NCBI GenBank assembly: GCA_905198835.1
Contig: CAJKDY010000013.1
Location: 1 to 64,000, forward strand
Reading direction: 5' to 3'
Source of the DNA: an uncultured Eubacteriales bacterium
GTDB taxonomy: Bacteria; Bacillota; Clostridia; Oscillospirales; Oscillospiraceae
DNA length: 64,000 nucleotides
The notes under the pieces were generated by a model. That model did not search any database and was not told where the DNA came from. It worked only from the letters and a program-made list of their open reading frames with translations. This document shows, one piece after another, positions 17,501 through 24,944 of this stretch. Each line of letters begins with the position of its first letter. The first letter of the stretch is position 1. Both the position numbers and the translations under genes were made by a program.

Positions 17501-17711
17501 CGCCGGCTCTCCCGAGGTGGACGCCGCCATGGGCATGGCTGGGTTCAACGATGTGGACCAGATCTCCACCTGGGCCGAGGCCGCTATGCGCTGGGCCGTC
17601 CAGAACGGCATCATCCAGGGCAAGGGCAACGGCACTCTGGACCCCCAGGGCAACGCCTCCCGCGCCGAGGTCTCCGCTGTGCTCCAGCGCTACGTGAAGC
17701 TGGCGAAGTAA
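11526..17711 (+). CDS. Giant secreted SLH-anchored adhesin-like protein, paralog of the preceding gene
   Basis: 2061 residues from ATG 11526; ATG 11529 is equally possible because GGAGG at 11516-11520 serves both. Signal peptide: MMRSTWKRALSAILTVCMIA with an AAAA cleavage region. An N-terminal beta module (about residues 30-155) recurs in related form near 885-1045 and 1305-1500, each ending in a Tyr/Phe-Arg/Lys-Val-Glu/Val strand, like galactose-binding or pectate-lyase-associated beta-sandwiches. Big-type Ig-like modules fill 155-700. InlB B-type repeats lie near 1050-1300 and 1500-1566, and FIVAR-like helical repeats near 1575-1755. Three SLH domains occupy 1884-2061. The first 400 bp are less GC-rich than the rest. 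Probably a cell-surface adhesin or glycan-binding S-layer protein; no catalytic motif seen. Confidence 0.85.
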   Translation: MMRSTWKRALSAILTVCMIATLLVVPAAAADSTYVWVDGTTNTFFTVDTSSMRTVSEITVDGNKYTRGVKLGVDTITFTVPEGQSGSVKVLVGSRATSVAQADISIDGTKVSVGTYGETTPATVTKELTQGAHTIGKGTKDATVYRVEWVPASTTSEFVTGVKITDDQDNENLNADVRSQDVTLSLKATVTGGTSGTVAADSWKVFKGEDEVVDGTVTVTGNDDGKTAVVNVAANAVRGQYTIKATSTDNAQGTEGGESTKFTGSATLRVRRAVVDTMTLTAPASSTVNMKMGDEPVAVEIATTWVTADGDCIIQPASDADQVTFASNDETVVTVSTGDVDNDGKATLTAVGVGSTTVTATSTRNDTDGQPKVVTLNVTVGKGETTLTLSQPRNTQVVAAGGYLLFELTGLPSNAAKQPYEYVTVTPDTGVTVSAPAEGDKPYDEGSTAVGGWNVKVALPANSSNTDDVEYTVAASYGAESNDLWDVADADSRTVKVLSTAKKNIKVTGQTGSGATVAKTSGDTLTLSADAVLNESTGTPAADQTGLTFTWKKGNQELTAGSNISISSAPCTIEGHTGHTESTLTITGILVADAGTYTCEVSHADVDAPATADFTVTVAKKEGTVPRADVDASTRVLSNVQAGWKYSLNGNGSDAKWVDIDAASVTIPATIEGVDMTAVQGIYVQDPGDDETLPAFQHIELTRATTPVLEALDGALKITNYQEAYKDLYQYKTASDADWTDATVTEAEDKASATISGLTNGTEYQVRVKYGKYILQTLVPATGTPAEPAGDPTELKELIQTAKNKVIGIWYADNAADVLAGAKFVPVSDGTTYNNAIKAAEAVANAVDGTGAPSSTTTELNNAKTALQGAMDIFDALEKKDGTKKQDAFILNMNEVSAQEIENQPKGTAANTVANLGTQGFFTLLGNKDTGAKAAVQNSDMLFDDGFYGTHRWNAQGKVELSSSQYYKGIKFTTTVANSTVKVWAANVGGSARSLQAIGAAAVTGAEYAANEFKMAELTLATAGTYYLGGTNTLQIYRVEVVQPGVDPVPTAYDITVAAAENGTVKTTVGGVDADSACEGDEVTIVATPANTGFTVDTVKVTKADNSEVTVTENKFTMPAEAVTVTVTFKSTGVTPTTSAITKAAATNGSFTVKVGDAEVTEAAEGATVVVTPTAANGYEVDAVATTPAATVTKQDDGTYTFPMPGEAVTVTVTFKEVQVTPTEYNITVTAGANGTATASAAKAAAGTEITLTITPEQGYEVDQITSADVTVANNKFTMPAKDVTINVTFKQTQTPTPSGVHTFESKTLTQAAAGSAASGAYAEDNYFTLVPSTKTKYDQSNKEWKADTFGDNAYDPSGDNAVSKVVRFNMGGATKADGPAIKFTTAKDNAKVQIWWVQGGGDTEDKDASGNKLGTFTDVGIRQIALMKTDATVVEASTLAHTGTTPGGEGRIKANDPEYTELTVATAGTYMIGSAEGSNYIFKIVVTEDAGTTPTPTEHNITVTAGEHGTATASAAKAVKDTEITLTITPEQGYEVDQITSADVTVANNKFTMPDKDVAISVTFKATTVTPPQVDKTALDAAITAAEAVDVAGVKVSEDGADVPTTEKWIAKDVKDAFDKALTDAKAVADTATQAEVDAAAKALTDATKALTDAIENAAYGTKAADKTDLTAAIEAAKAKMEGVLTSANGSDVDTDKTWVTAAVKTALENAIQAAQDVVDNAEATDEDIAKAVTDLNTASDAFKPAAGTKTSGGYRPGSSSGSGSNANTTDKKTETLTDGTKRVTETAKDGTVTVTDTKPDGTKTVTTTTPAGETTIDVTLGHGAESVQVAVPVDNASSGLVAVIVKPDGTEEIIRDSVVVDDEVIFDLDENAKVKVVNNTKSFVDVPGHWAESDVNFVTARDLFNGVSDTHFAPNATMTRSMMATVLYRLDGETKADKSVDFSDVTTGDWFAAAVDWASEAGVINGYTDGSFGPNRSITREELVVMIYRYAGSPEVDAAMGMAGFNDVDQISTWAEAAMRWAVQNGIIQGKGNGTLDPQGNASRAEVSAVLQRYVKLAK
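15195..15398 (+). repeat. Internal direct repeat, unit 1 (InlB-type module)
   Basis: A 204-bp module nearly identical to 16020-16223 in the same gene and frame. Both encode a beta repeat ending in VTFK. Confidence 0.85.
16020..16223 (+). repeat. Internal direct repeat, unit 2 (InlB-type module)
   Basis: Second copy of the 204-bp module at 15195-15398. The longest identical run covers the codons for the segment around EITLTITPEQGYEVDQITSA. Confidence 0.85.
16842..17711 (+). repeat. Paralogous SLH block, copy 2
   Basis: Stalk plus three SLH domains closely matching 10300-11169. It could support homologous recombination that deletes or fuses the two adhesin genes. Confidence 0.8.
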
Positions 17712-17740
17712 GAGACCTAGTCCAAGCACCAAGTAAGACA

Positions 17741-17774
17741 AACAGCCCCGACACGCAAGTGTCGGGGCTGTTTT
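17741..17774 (+). terminator. Terminator of the second SLH gene
   Basis: AACAGCCCCGACAC pairs with GTGTCGGGGCTGTT around GCAA, followed by TTTT. It differs from the terminator at 11324 only by a compensated base swap. Confidence 0.9.
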
Positions 17775-17842
17775 GTTTGCGGCGGCGCATGCGTTTAGAT
17801 CGCGGATTACATAAATGTGTTCAAAAAATCCTGAAAAAACTC

Positions 17843-17870
17843 TTGCGATTTGGTGAAAATGTAGTATAAT
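17843..17870 (+). promoter_or_regulatory. Promoter of the type IV pilus operon
   Basis: TTGCGA (17843-17848), 16-nt spacer, TATAAT (17865-17870). The leader to the pilB ATG is about 55 nt, too short for a known riboswitch. Confidence 0.75.
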
Positions 17871-17932
17871 AGATAAGTAAAATTTGCATGGGGCGAAACG
17901 TGAGCCTTTCTGCGGGGAGTGAGGTCGTACAT

Positions 17933-19645
17933 ATGGCATATATGAAGATGGGCGACCTGCTGGTCTCAGTGGGGCTGATCACCCAAGAGCAGCTTGCAGA
18001 GGCCCTGCGGGTGGGCAAGGAGACCCACAAGCGGCTGGGCGAGGTGCTCTTGAGCTCCGGGGTCATTACCGAGCAGCAGATGATCGAGGCGCTGGAGATG
18101 CAGCTGGGAATTACCTTTATCGACCTCAGCCGTGTCCAGATCCCCACCGAGCTTGCCCGGCTGGTGCCCAAGTCTCTGGCGAAAAAGCACAGCGTGGTCC
18201 CGGTGAAGCTGGTCAAGGACGAGCTGATCCTGGCCATGGCCGATCCGCTGAACTTCATGGCCATCGAGGACGTGCGCTCGGCCACCCGCAAGCGCATCAC
18301 CCCCCGCATCGCCACTGCCGTGGCGGTGGATCGGGCCATCGCCTCCCTCTATGGCGACGAGGGCGCGGTCCGGGCTTTGGAGGAGATGGCCGCCGCCGAG
18401 CGGCCCGACCAGAATCAAACCGTCGCCTCCGCCACCCACGACCTGGACGCCGAGGGCGGCCAGTCCGCCCCTACGGTGCGGCTTGTCAACTCCATTTTGG
18501 AACAGGCGGTCACCGTCCGGGCCAGCGACATCCACCTGGAGCCCCAGGAGGAGGAAATGCTGGTTCGTATGCGTGTAGACGGCCTGTTACGCGCGGGCAT
18601 TACCATCCCCCGGGATCTGCAAGAGCAGGTGATCTCCCGGCTCAAGATCATGGGCGGCATGGACATCGCCGAGCACCGTATCCCCCAGGATGGCCGGGTG
18701 GCCGTTCGGGTCCGGGGCAACGATGTGGACCTTCGTGTTTCCACCCTGCCCACCATCCACGGCGAGAAGGTGGTCATCCGTCTGCTGGACCGGTCCCTGA
18801 AGCTCCACAAGCCGGAAGACCTGGGCCTTTCCGGGGACAACCTAAAAAAGTACCACACCCTGCTGGAAAACGCCAGCGGTATGGTGCTTATCGTCGGCCC
18901 CACCGGCTCGGGCAAATCCTCCACCATGCAGACCATGATCCGCATTCTGAACACCCCAGAGAGCAACGTGGTCACCCTGGAGGACCCGGTGGAGTACCAT
19001 ATCGACCGGGTCAACCAGGTCCAGATCAACGAGAAGACCGGTATGACCTTCGCCAGCGGCCTGCGCTCTATCCTGCGCCAGGACCCGGACGTCATCGCCG
19101 TAGGCGAGGTCCGGGACGGCGAGACAGCCGAGATCGCCATGCGCTCGGCTATCACCGGCCACCTGGTTTTGTCCACCATCCACGCCAACGATACCCTGGC
19201 GGGCATCAACCGCCTGCTGGACATGGGCGTGGAGCCCTACCTCATCGGCGACGCGCTGAAGGGCATGATCTCCCAGCGCCTGGTCCGGCGGCTCTGCCCC
19301 CAGTGCCGGGAAGAGGTCATGGCCGATGAAGACGAGCTTCGCTGGCTGGGCCTGCCCCCGGGGACACAGCAGAAAATTTACCACGCCAAGGGCTGCCCCC
19401 ACTGCTACCACACCGGCTACCAGGGCCGCATGGGTATTTTCGAGGTACTGGTGCTGTCGAGAAAGGCCAAGATGATGATCTCCGAGGGCCACTCCAAGGC
19501 AGAGCTCATGGAGCAGCTGCAAAAGGAGGACTTCACCACTCTGCGGGAGAACTGTATCAAGCTGGTGCTGGAGGGCGTGACCACCATCGACGAGGGCGTC
19601 CGCACCGTCAATTCCACCGAGGAGGTGCCCAATGCTTCCGCTTAA
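17933..19645 (+). CDS. pilB: Type IV pilus extension ATPase (PilB/GspE family)
   Basis: A 570-residue cytoplasmic hexameric ATPase that powers pilus assembly. The ATG at 17933 is chosen because GAGG lies 8 nt upstream; an ATG at 17888 is only about 10 nt past the expected transcription start and lacks a ribosome-binding site. Residues 1-150 are the T2SSE N-terminal domain. Walker A is GPTGSGKS (322-329), with the Asp box and Walker B region around 384-400. A zinc-binding tetracysteine is formed by CPQC (455-458) and CPHC (488-491), as in PilB/GspE. It is the first gene of the operon and overlaps pilT by 14 bases. Confidence 0.95.
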   Translation: MAYMKMGDLLVSVGLITQEQLAEALRVGKETHKRLGEVLLSSGVITEQQMIEALEMQLGITFIDLSRVQIPTELARLVPKSLAKKHSVVPVKLVKDELILAMADPLNFMAIEDVRSATRKRITPRIATAVAVDRAIASLYGDEGAVRALEEMAAAERPDQNQTVASATHDLDAEGGQSAPTVRLVNSILEQAVTVRASDIHLEPQEEEMLVRMRVDGLLRAGITIPRDLQEQVISRLKIMGGMDIAEHRIPQDGRVAVRVRGNDVDLRVSTLPTIHGEKVVIRLLDRSLKLHKPEDLGLSGDNLKKYHTLLENASGMVLIVGPTGSGKSSTMQTMIRILNTPESNVVTLEDPVEYHIDRVNQVQINEKTGMTFASGLRSILRQDPDVIAVGEVRDGETAEIAMRSAITGHLVLSTIHANDTLAGINRLLDMGVEPYLIGDALKGMISQRLVRRLCPQCREEVMADEDELRWLGLPPGTQQKIYHAKGCPHCYHTGYQGRMGIFEVLVLSRKAKMMISEGHSKAELMEQLQKEDFTTLRENCIKLVLEGVTTIDEGVRTVNSTEEVPNASA

Positions 19646-20735
19646 CGACCTCATCGCCCTGGCCAAGGAGCGCCGCACCTCAGATATCCACCTCTGTCCC
19701 GGCCTGCCGGCTCGCTTCCGCATCGACGGCGCGCTGCAGGATATGGACGAGTACGTCCTCACCCCGGAGGAGTGCCTGGCCTACGCCAAGGAGATGCTTC
19801 CAGGCGAGGACCTGGACGGCCCTGGCGAGTGGGACCTGGCCATCACCTTCCCCGGCCCCATCCGCTGCCGCGTCAACATTTTCCGCCAGCGGGTGGGCGT
19901 GTCCTCGGCCATCCGTCTGCTGTCTGAAAAAATTCCTGAGCTGGACGATCTGGGCCTGCCCCCCGCGGTGAGCCGCCTGCCCGAGCTCAACAAGGGCCTG
20001 GTGCTGGTCACAGGCGAGACGGGCTCCGGTAAATCCACCACTCTGGCCTCCATTCTGAACCGCATCAACCACACCAAGGCCTGCCACATCGTCACCATGG
20101 AGGACCCCATCGAGTACGTTTACGCCCCTGACAAGTGCGTCATCAGCCAGCGGGAGATCGGCCTACATACCGATAGCTACGCCAACGCCCTCCGGGCCGT
20201 TTTGCGTGAGGACCCGGACGTGATCCTCATCGGCGAGATGCGGGACAACGCCACCATCGAGACCGCCCTCACTGCCGCCGAGACCGGCCACCTGGTCTTT
20301 GCCACCCTCCACGTGGGCTCCGCCGCCGAGACGGTGGACCGCGTGGTCACTGTCTTCCCCGCAGAGCGGCAGCAGCAGATCAGGCTCCAGCTCTCCACCA
20401 CCCTCATGGCCGTGCTTTCCCAGCAGCTGCTGCCCCGGAAGACCCAGGGCCGGGTATGCGCCTGCGAGCTGATGATGGTCAACGCCGCCATCCGAAACCT
20501 GATCCGGGAGGGCAAGACGCCCCAGATCGAAAGTGCGCTGTCCACCTCAGCCAGCGAGGGGTCGCTGACCATGGACAACTGCATTCTGGACCTCTACCGC
20601 AAGCAGATCATCTCTCCCGAGACCGCCGTGGCGGCGGCCCGGGATACGGAGAACATGCGCAAGAACACCATGCTCGGCGGCGGCTTCCAGGCCCCCGGCG
20701 GCTGGAAGAGCGGGGAGGGCCGTCCGAGAATTTAA
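19632..20735 (+). CDS. pilT: Type IV pilus retraction ATPase
   Basis: A 367-residue hexameric ATPase for pilus retraction and twitching. Walker A is GETGSGKST (128-136). Downstream are the MEDPIEY and REDPDVILIGEMRD blocks and the TGHLVFATLHVGSA segment with the conserved His of the PilT family. It lacks the C4 zinc motif of PilB, which separates the two. It overlaps pilB by 14 bases, so the two ATPases are probably translationally coupled. A PilT inside the main operon suggests a retractable pilus for twitching or DNA uptake rather than a static pseudopilus. Confidence 0.94.
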   Translation: MLPLNDLIALAKERRTSDIHLCPGLPARFRIDGALQDMDEYVLTPEECLAYAKEMLPGEDLDGPGEWDLAITFPGPIRCRVNIFRQRVGVSSAIRLLSEKIPELDDLGLPPAVSRLPELNKGLVLVTGETGSGKSTTLASILNRINHTKACHIVTMEDPIEYVYAPDKCVISQREIGLHTDSYANALRAVLREDPDVILIGEMRDNATIETALTAAETGHLVFATLHVGSAAETVDRVVTVFPAERQQQIRLQLSTTLMAVLSQQLLPRKTQGRVCACELMMVNAAIRNLIREGKTPQIESALSTSASEGSLTMDNCILDLYRKQIISPETAVAAARDTENMRKNTMLGGGFQAPGGWKSGEGRPRI

Positions 20736-20775
20736 AGCCCCCGCCAGACCCTAGAGAAAGGAGGCCCGTGGAAGC

Positions 20776-21993
20776 GTGAACACCTACAAATACCGCGCCC
20801 GAGGCGTGGAGAGCGGCAAGAGCGTCAGCGGCGTCATCGAAGCCTACAGCGAATACGAAGCCGTGGCCCAGATCAAGGCTCAGGATATGATCGTAGAAAA
20901 GATCGAGCAGATGACCCAGAAGCAGGGCGTCCACGTGGACCTTAACGAGCCCTTGTGGGTCAGCGACAAGGTTTTATCCCTGACCGCCAGCCAGTTCGCC
21001 ATCATGCTGCGAGCGGGCCTTCCCATGGGCAAGGTGGTCTCCCTCATCGCCGACCAGACCAGCGACAAGTTGATGAAGAAGATCTTGACCGCCTGTGCCG
21101 CCGACGTGTCCGCGGGCTACTCCCTGGCCCAGTCGTTGGAGAAAAACGGCAAGAAGATCCCCGCCGCCTTTATCGAGACGGTACGGGCCGGCGAGGAGTC
21201 CGGCTCCCTGGAGATCTGCTTTACCCGCTTGAAGGACTACTACGAAAAGGCCCATAAGCTAAAGCGTAAGGTCAAGTCCGCTCTGACCTACCCCATCATC
21301 CTCATCATCCTGGCCTTCGTAGTGGTGGGCATCGTGATGGTGGTGCTGGTGCCCAGCATGATCGGGATATTTGAAAACGCCGGAGAGGACCTGCCTCTGC
21401 CGACCCTGATCCTCATGGCCATCTCCGACTTCTTCGTGGCCTGGTGGCCGGTGCTCATCGGCGCGCTGGCCGCCATTCTCATCGGCATCAAGCTCTACGG
21501 CAAGACCCCGGCGGGGGCGCTCAACATGGGCAAATTCAAGCTGAAGCTCCCGGTCATCGGCAAGATCGGCATCATGAACGCCGCCAGCCAGTTTGCCAAC
21601 ACCCTGTGCGTGCTGCTCACGGCAGGTCTGCCCATCAACCGGGTGCTGGCCATCACCAGCCGGGTCATGGATAACCCCGCCGTGGCCAAGACCCTGGACG
21701 AATCGGTGGCCGATCTGGAGGAGGGCAAGCGCCTGGCCGTGGCCCTCCGGGACAACCCCTACCTGCCCCCCATGCTCATCGAGATGGTCAGCGTGGGCGA
21801 GGAAACTGGCGCTTTGGAGGACACCATGAACACCATCGGCACTTACTACGACGAGGAGGCCGCCGCCGCCTCGGAAAAGGCCCTTGGGATGCTGGAGCCC
21901 ATGATGACGGTCTTCCTGGGCGTGTTCATCGGCTTTATCGTCATCGCCATCTACATGCCCATGTTTACCATGGAGACCCTGGTGGCGGGTTAA
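20776..21993 (+). CDS. pilC: Type IV pilus inner-membrane platform protein
   Basis: A 405-residue PilC/GspF protein, the membrane platform that couples the ATPases to pilin polymerisation. It has two repeated T2SSF domains (about residues 65-190 and 270-395). Membrane segments lie near 171-199, 214-236 and 376-398. The first domain contains the conserved RAGEESGSL and the second the matching VGEETGALEDT. The start is GTG at 20776 behind AAAGGAGG at slightly long spacing. A 40-bp gap separates it from pilT. Confidence 0.94.
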   Translation: MNTYKYRARGVESGKSVSGVIEAYSEYEAVAQIKAQDMIVEKIEQMTQKQGVHVDLNEPLWVSDKVLSLTASQFAIMLRAGLPMGKVVSLIADQTSDKLMKKILTACAADVSAGYSLAQSLEKNGKKIPAAFIETVRAGEESGSLEICFTRLKDYYEKAHKLKRKVKSALTYPIILIILAFVVVGIVMVVLVPSMIGIFENAGEDLPLPTLILMAISDFFVAWWPVLIGALAAILIGIKLYGKTPAGALNMGKFKLKLPVIGKIGIMNAASQFANTLCVLLTAGLPINRVLAITSRVMDNPAVAKTLDESVADLEEGKRLAVALRDNPYLPPMLIEMVSVGEETGALEDTMNTIGTYYDEEAAAASEKALGMLEPMMTVFLGVFIGFIVIAIYMPMFTMETLVAG

Positions 21994-22073
21994 TTCCCTT
22001 TGGTTTCATACGCGGGGCCTGACCTCCCCGTGATGGAATAAAATACATGTATTTTGACAAGGAGGAAAAGAGT

Positions 22074-22427
22074 ATGAAAAAGGTCAACAAGAAAAAGGGC
22101 TTTACCCTGGCTGAGCTGTTGGTGGTCATCGCCATCCTGGCCATCCTGGTCGCCGTGGCCGTGCCCATCTTCACCGGCGTGCTGGGCGATGCCGAGACCA
22201 AGGTCATCAACGCCAACGTCCGCGCTGTCCGTGGTGCCGCTGTCACCAAGATTTTGAGCGACCCGACCATGGATAAGACTGGCCCGTGGCTGGCCACCGC
22301 TGTGGTTGACGACACTGGCGAGATGACTTCTCTGACTGTAGTGAAGGATGCCAGTGCTGCGTCGAACGAGTCAATTCCCACCAAGGCTGCTGACACTTAC
22401 AAAGTCGCGATCACCAGCGTTGACTAA
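22074..22427 (+). CDS. pilA: Major type IV pilin (class A prepilin)
   Basis: A 117-residue prepilin. The short basic leader MKKVNKKKG is cut by prepilin peptidase after Gly9, and the mature protein begins FTLAELLVV with Phe at +1 and Glu at +5, followed by a hydrophobic helix. The ATG at 22074 has AAGGAGG at 9 nt, the strongest ribosome-binding site in the operon. The globular part is very small (about 85 residues) and has no Cys pair, typical of clostridial pilins. Two stable hairpins follow the gene, as expected for a highly expressed subunit. Confidence 0.9.
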   Translation: MKKVNKKKGFTLAELLVVIAILAILVAVAVPIFTGVLGDAETKVINANVRAVRGAAVTKILSDPTMDKTGPWLATAVVDDTGEMTSLTVVKDASAASNESIPTKAADTYKVAITSVD

Positions 22428-22447
22428 TTTTAGTTTCCACCCTTTCT

Positions 22448-22512
22448 CGAGGGGCGCGTGACCCGCGCCCCTCGGCGGGGGAAAGGGGCCAGGCACACTG
22501 GCCCTTTTCCCG
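22448..22512 (+). promoter_or_regulatory. Tandem hairpins after the pilin gene (attenuator or mRNA stabiliser)
   Basis: First hairpin: CGAGGGGCGCG (22448-22458) with CGCGCCCCTCG (22464-22474), 11 perfect pairs. Second: GGGAAAGGGGCCA paired with TGGCCCTTTTCCC, one G-U, ending at 22512. Neither ends in a proper T-run, so partial termination or protection of the pilin mRNA 3' end is more likely than full termination. Confidence 0.6.
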
Positions 22513-22563
22513 CGCTTTCCCCGTTTTCGGGAGACCCACGCAGGAAAAGGAGCGTGAGGACCC

Positions 22564-23349
22564 ATGCCCAGCTATTTTCCCTGGCTCCTGCGGGCCTACA
22601 TCCTGTTTTTGGTCTTTCTGCTGGGGGCCTGCATCGGCAGCTTTCTGGACTGCTCCGCCGGGCGGTATGTCCGCAAGGTCCCCTATCTCAAGGGCCGGTC
22701 CCACTGTGACGTCTGCGGCAAGACCCTGGACGCTTTGGACCTCATTCCCATCGTCAGTTACCTGGTCCGCCGGGGCCGCTGCCGCTGGTGCGGGGCCAAG
22801 ATCCCGCCCCGGTGTCTGGCGGTGGAGAGCCTGACGGGGCTCGTCTACCTCACCACGGTGTGGTCCTTAGGGCTGACCCTCCAGAGCGTGGAGGCCCTCG
22901 TTTTAGAGAGCTGCCTTGTGTGGCTGGCTCTGGTCGACCTGGACACCATGGAGCTGCCAAACGGCCCCATGCTGGCCGGGGCGGTGAGCTGGCTGGCCTT
23001 TTTGGTCAGCTACCCGGATCCGATCCATCGGCTTTGGTGGGGTGCGCTGGGCGCTTTGTGTATTGGCGGCGGCGTGCTGTGTGTCAGCCTCATTGCCGAC
23101 AAGGTGCTGAGAAAAGAAAGCATGGGCGGCGGCGACATCAAGCTGCTGGCCCTTCTGGGGCTGTATTTAGGCCCGGACGGTGGCTTGCTGCTGCTGATCC
23201 TGGCCTGTGTCATGGGCCTTGCGCTGGCTGCCATCCTGCGAGCGGGCCGGGGCAGGGAGTTTCCCTTTGGTCCCGCCATTGCCCTGGCCGCATGGCCCTG
23301 CCTGCTGGCAGGCCAGCGGGTATTGACGTGGTATTTCGGACTGTTTTGA
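22564..23349 (+). CDS. pilD: Prepilin peptidase / N-methyltransferase
   Basis: A 261-residue multi-pass membrane aspartyl protease that cleaves and N-methylates prepilins. The N-terminal domain has the zinc tetracysteine CDVC...CRWC (around residues 49-79) of the bifunctional A24 family. The catalytic aspartates are in VDLDTMELPN and SMGGGDIKLL, the GxGD-type motif. About seven hydrophobic helices. Its substrates should be the pilin and the three other prepilin-like products of this operon. The ATG at 22564 follows GGAGCGTGAGG. Confidence 0.94.
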   Translation: MPSYFPWLLRAYILFLVFLLGACIGSFLDCSAGRYVRKVPYLKGRSHCDVCGKTLDALDLIPIVSYLVRRGRCRWCGAKIPPRCLAVESLTGLVYLTTVWSLGLTLQSVEALVLESCLVWLALVDLDTMELPNGPMLAGAVSWLAFLVSYPDPIHRLWWGALGALCIGGGVLCVSLIADKVLRKESMGGGDIKLLALLGLYLGPDGGLLLLILACVMGLALAAILRAGRGREFPFGPAIALAAWPCLLAGQRVLTWYFGLF

Positions 23350-23385
23350 GAGCTTGAGAGATTCTGAGGAGAGGAGTTGACTGCC

Positions 23386-24363
23386 ATGGGCCAGGTACAG
23401 CTTGGCATCGACATCGGCAACCGCAGCGTCCATATGGTGGAATGGGACGGCAAAAAGGTCCGGGAGCCGGTGGTGGAGCCGCTGCCCGAAGGGCTTGTGA
23501 AGGAGGGACGCATCGTCTCTCCCGCGGCGATGGCCGACTTTCTCAAGGGCGTGAAGAGGACCCATAAGCTCCACGCCAAGGACGCGTCGCTGGCGCTGCA
23601 CTCCGCGGAGTGCTTCTGCCGCCGTTTCGATGTGCCAGCCATGACCCATCAGCAGCTCAAGGTGAACCTCTCCTACGAGTTTCGGGACTTTATCACCCAG
23701 GAGAAGGAGAAGTATTCTTACGACTACGCCGTGCTGGACCGGCTGGACGAGGGCAAGCGGCTGGACCTGATGGCCGCCGCCACCGCCAAGGAGACCATCG
23801 CCATGTACGAGGATATCCTCCACAAGGCTGGCTTCAAACTAAAGGTGGCCATCCCCGACGAGGTGGCCTATGTCAACGTCCTAGCAAAATTCGGCGGCGA
23901 AGAGGCGGGCCAGGGGAGCTGCTGCCTTCTGGACCTGGGCCACGCGGCGGTAAGCATCCATATGTTCCGCCAGGGCCGCTACCAGTCGGGCCGGAGCCTG
24001 GACTACGGCTGCGCCGCGCTGGACGAGGCCATCGCCGAGCACTTCTCCGTGGCCCCCTACCTGGCCTGCGGCTACCGGGAGACCAACTACCAGGGTTGCC
24101 AGGATCTGGACCGGTGCAAGGAGATCTACAATATCATCGCCCTGGAGGTCCTCAAGGCGGTCAACTACTATAACTATTCCAACGCCGAGCACCCCGTGGA
24201 GCAGGTCTGCTGCCGGGGCGGCGGCGTGGGCATCACGCCGCTTGTAGAGGCGCTGGAGACTACGCTCAGCGTGAGCGTCAAGGGCTGGGAAGCTCTGCTG
24301 CCGGAGCTTGAGCGGGAGCCTGGCTCGCTGCTGGCTCTGGGCGCGGCGCTGCAAAGGGGGTGA
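23386..24363 (+). CDS. pilM: Type IV pilus actin-like protein PilM
   Basis: A 325-residue cytoplasmic actin-fold protein that binds the N-terminus of PilN and links the alignment complex to the platform. Actin-type motifs: GIDIGNRSVHMVE at the N-terminus (phosphate 1), LLDLGHAAVSIHMF (phosphate 2) and CCRGGGVGITPL (adenosine). Start ATG 23386 with GAGGAG at 9 nt; a TTG nine bases earlier is in frame but inside the ribosome-binding region. The stop overlaps the pilN ribosome-binding area. Confidence 0.9.
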   Translation: MGQVQLGIDIGNRSVHMVEWDGKKVREPVVEPLPEGLVKEGRIVSPAAMADFLKGVKRTHKLHAKDASLALHSAECFCRRFDVPAMTHQQLKVNLSYEFRDFITQEKEKYSYDYAVLDRLDEGKRLDLMAAATAKETIAMYEDILHKAGFKLKVAIPDEVAYVNVLAKFGGEEAGQGSCCLLDLGHAAVSIHMFRQGRYQSGRSLDYGCAALDEAIAEHFSVAPYLACGYRETNYQGCQDLDRCKEIYNIIALEVLKAVNYYNYSNAEHPVEQVCCRGGGVGITPLVEALETTLSVSVKGWEALLPELEREPGSLLALGAALQRG

Positions 24364-24368
24364 GGGCC

Positions 24369-24944
24369 ATGGCGAAAAAGGAAAAGGCGGTGGCCTCCAA
24401 GACCACGATGAATCTGGCCGTGCGGGAGCGGGACCTCTCCAAAAGCCCCGTGGTGGCCCTGCCTGTCATCGTGCTCATCGCCCTGGTGGCCATCCTGGTG
24501 AGCTGGGGCGTGGGCACCCAGCTGGGGCGGGTCAACACCGCCCAGCGGGAGGTGGACCGGATGCGCGCCAACATCGCCCAGCTCCAGGCCGGCTACGCCG
24601 ACTATGACGAGGTGCAGGAGGAGTATAACCGCTACACCTATGAGAACTTCGACCGTACCATCCAAGACCGTTTGGAAGTGCTGAGCCTGATGGAGCGGCA
24701 GGTCTATCCCGTCTGCGCGGTGCGGAGCTTCTCGGTGGCCGGGCGGCAGATGTCGCTGGTGCTGGAGGGGCTGACGCTGGAGAGCACCTCCGCCCTCATC
24801 ACCCGGTTGAATGCCGAGGAGATGGTGGACTCGGTGAGCGTCAGCGTCTATGACGCCACGTCCGATTCCGGCGCCACCTATCCGCTGACCAACATGGTCA
24901 TTGTCCTGTCCGACGCCAGCAAGACCGAGGAGGTGGCGAAATAA
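24369..24944 (+). CDS. pilN: Type IV pilus alignment protein PilN
   Basis: A 191-residue bitopic membrane protein. A cytoplasmic N-terminus with MNLAVRERD resembles the INLLP-type PilM-binding motif. One membrane helix follows (about 28-50), then a coiled coil and a small alpha/beta domain outside the membrane. Position between pilM and the pilO-like gene supports the call more than primary sequence does. ATG 24369 with AAAGGGGG upstream. Its stop overlaps the next ATG by one base (ATAATG). Confidence 0.8.
   Translation: MAKKEKAVASKTTMNLAVRERDLSKSPVVALPVIVLIALVAILVSWGVGTQLGRVNTAQREVDRMRANIAQLQAGYADYDEVQEEYNRYTYENFDRTIQDRLEVLSLMERQVYPVCAVRSFSVAGRQMSLVLEGLTLESTSALITRLNAEEMVDSVSVSVYDATSDSGATYPLTNMVIVLSDASKTEEVAK

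Noticed and set aside
17888..17932. Upstream ATG start for pilB
   Set aside because: It is about 10 nt from the expected transcription start and has no ribosome-binding site; GAGG before 17933 fits better.
17871..17932. Possible c-di-GMP riboswitch before the pilus operon
   Set aside because: The leader is only about 55 nt and lacks the conserved aptamer bases.
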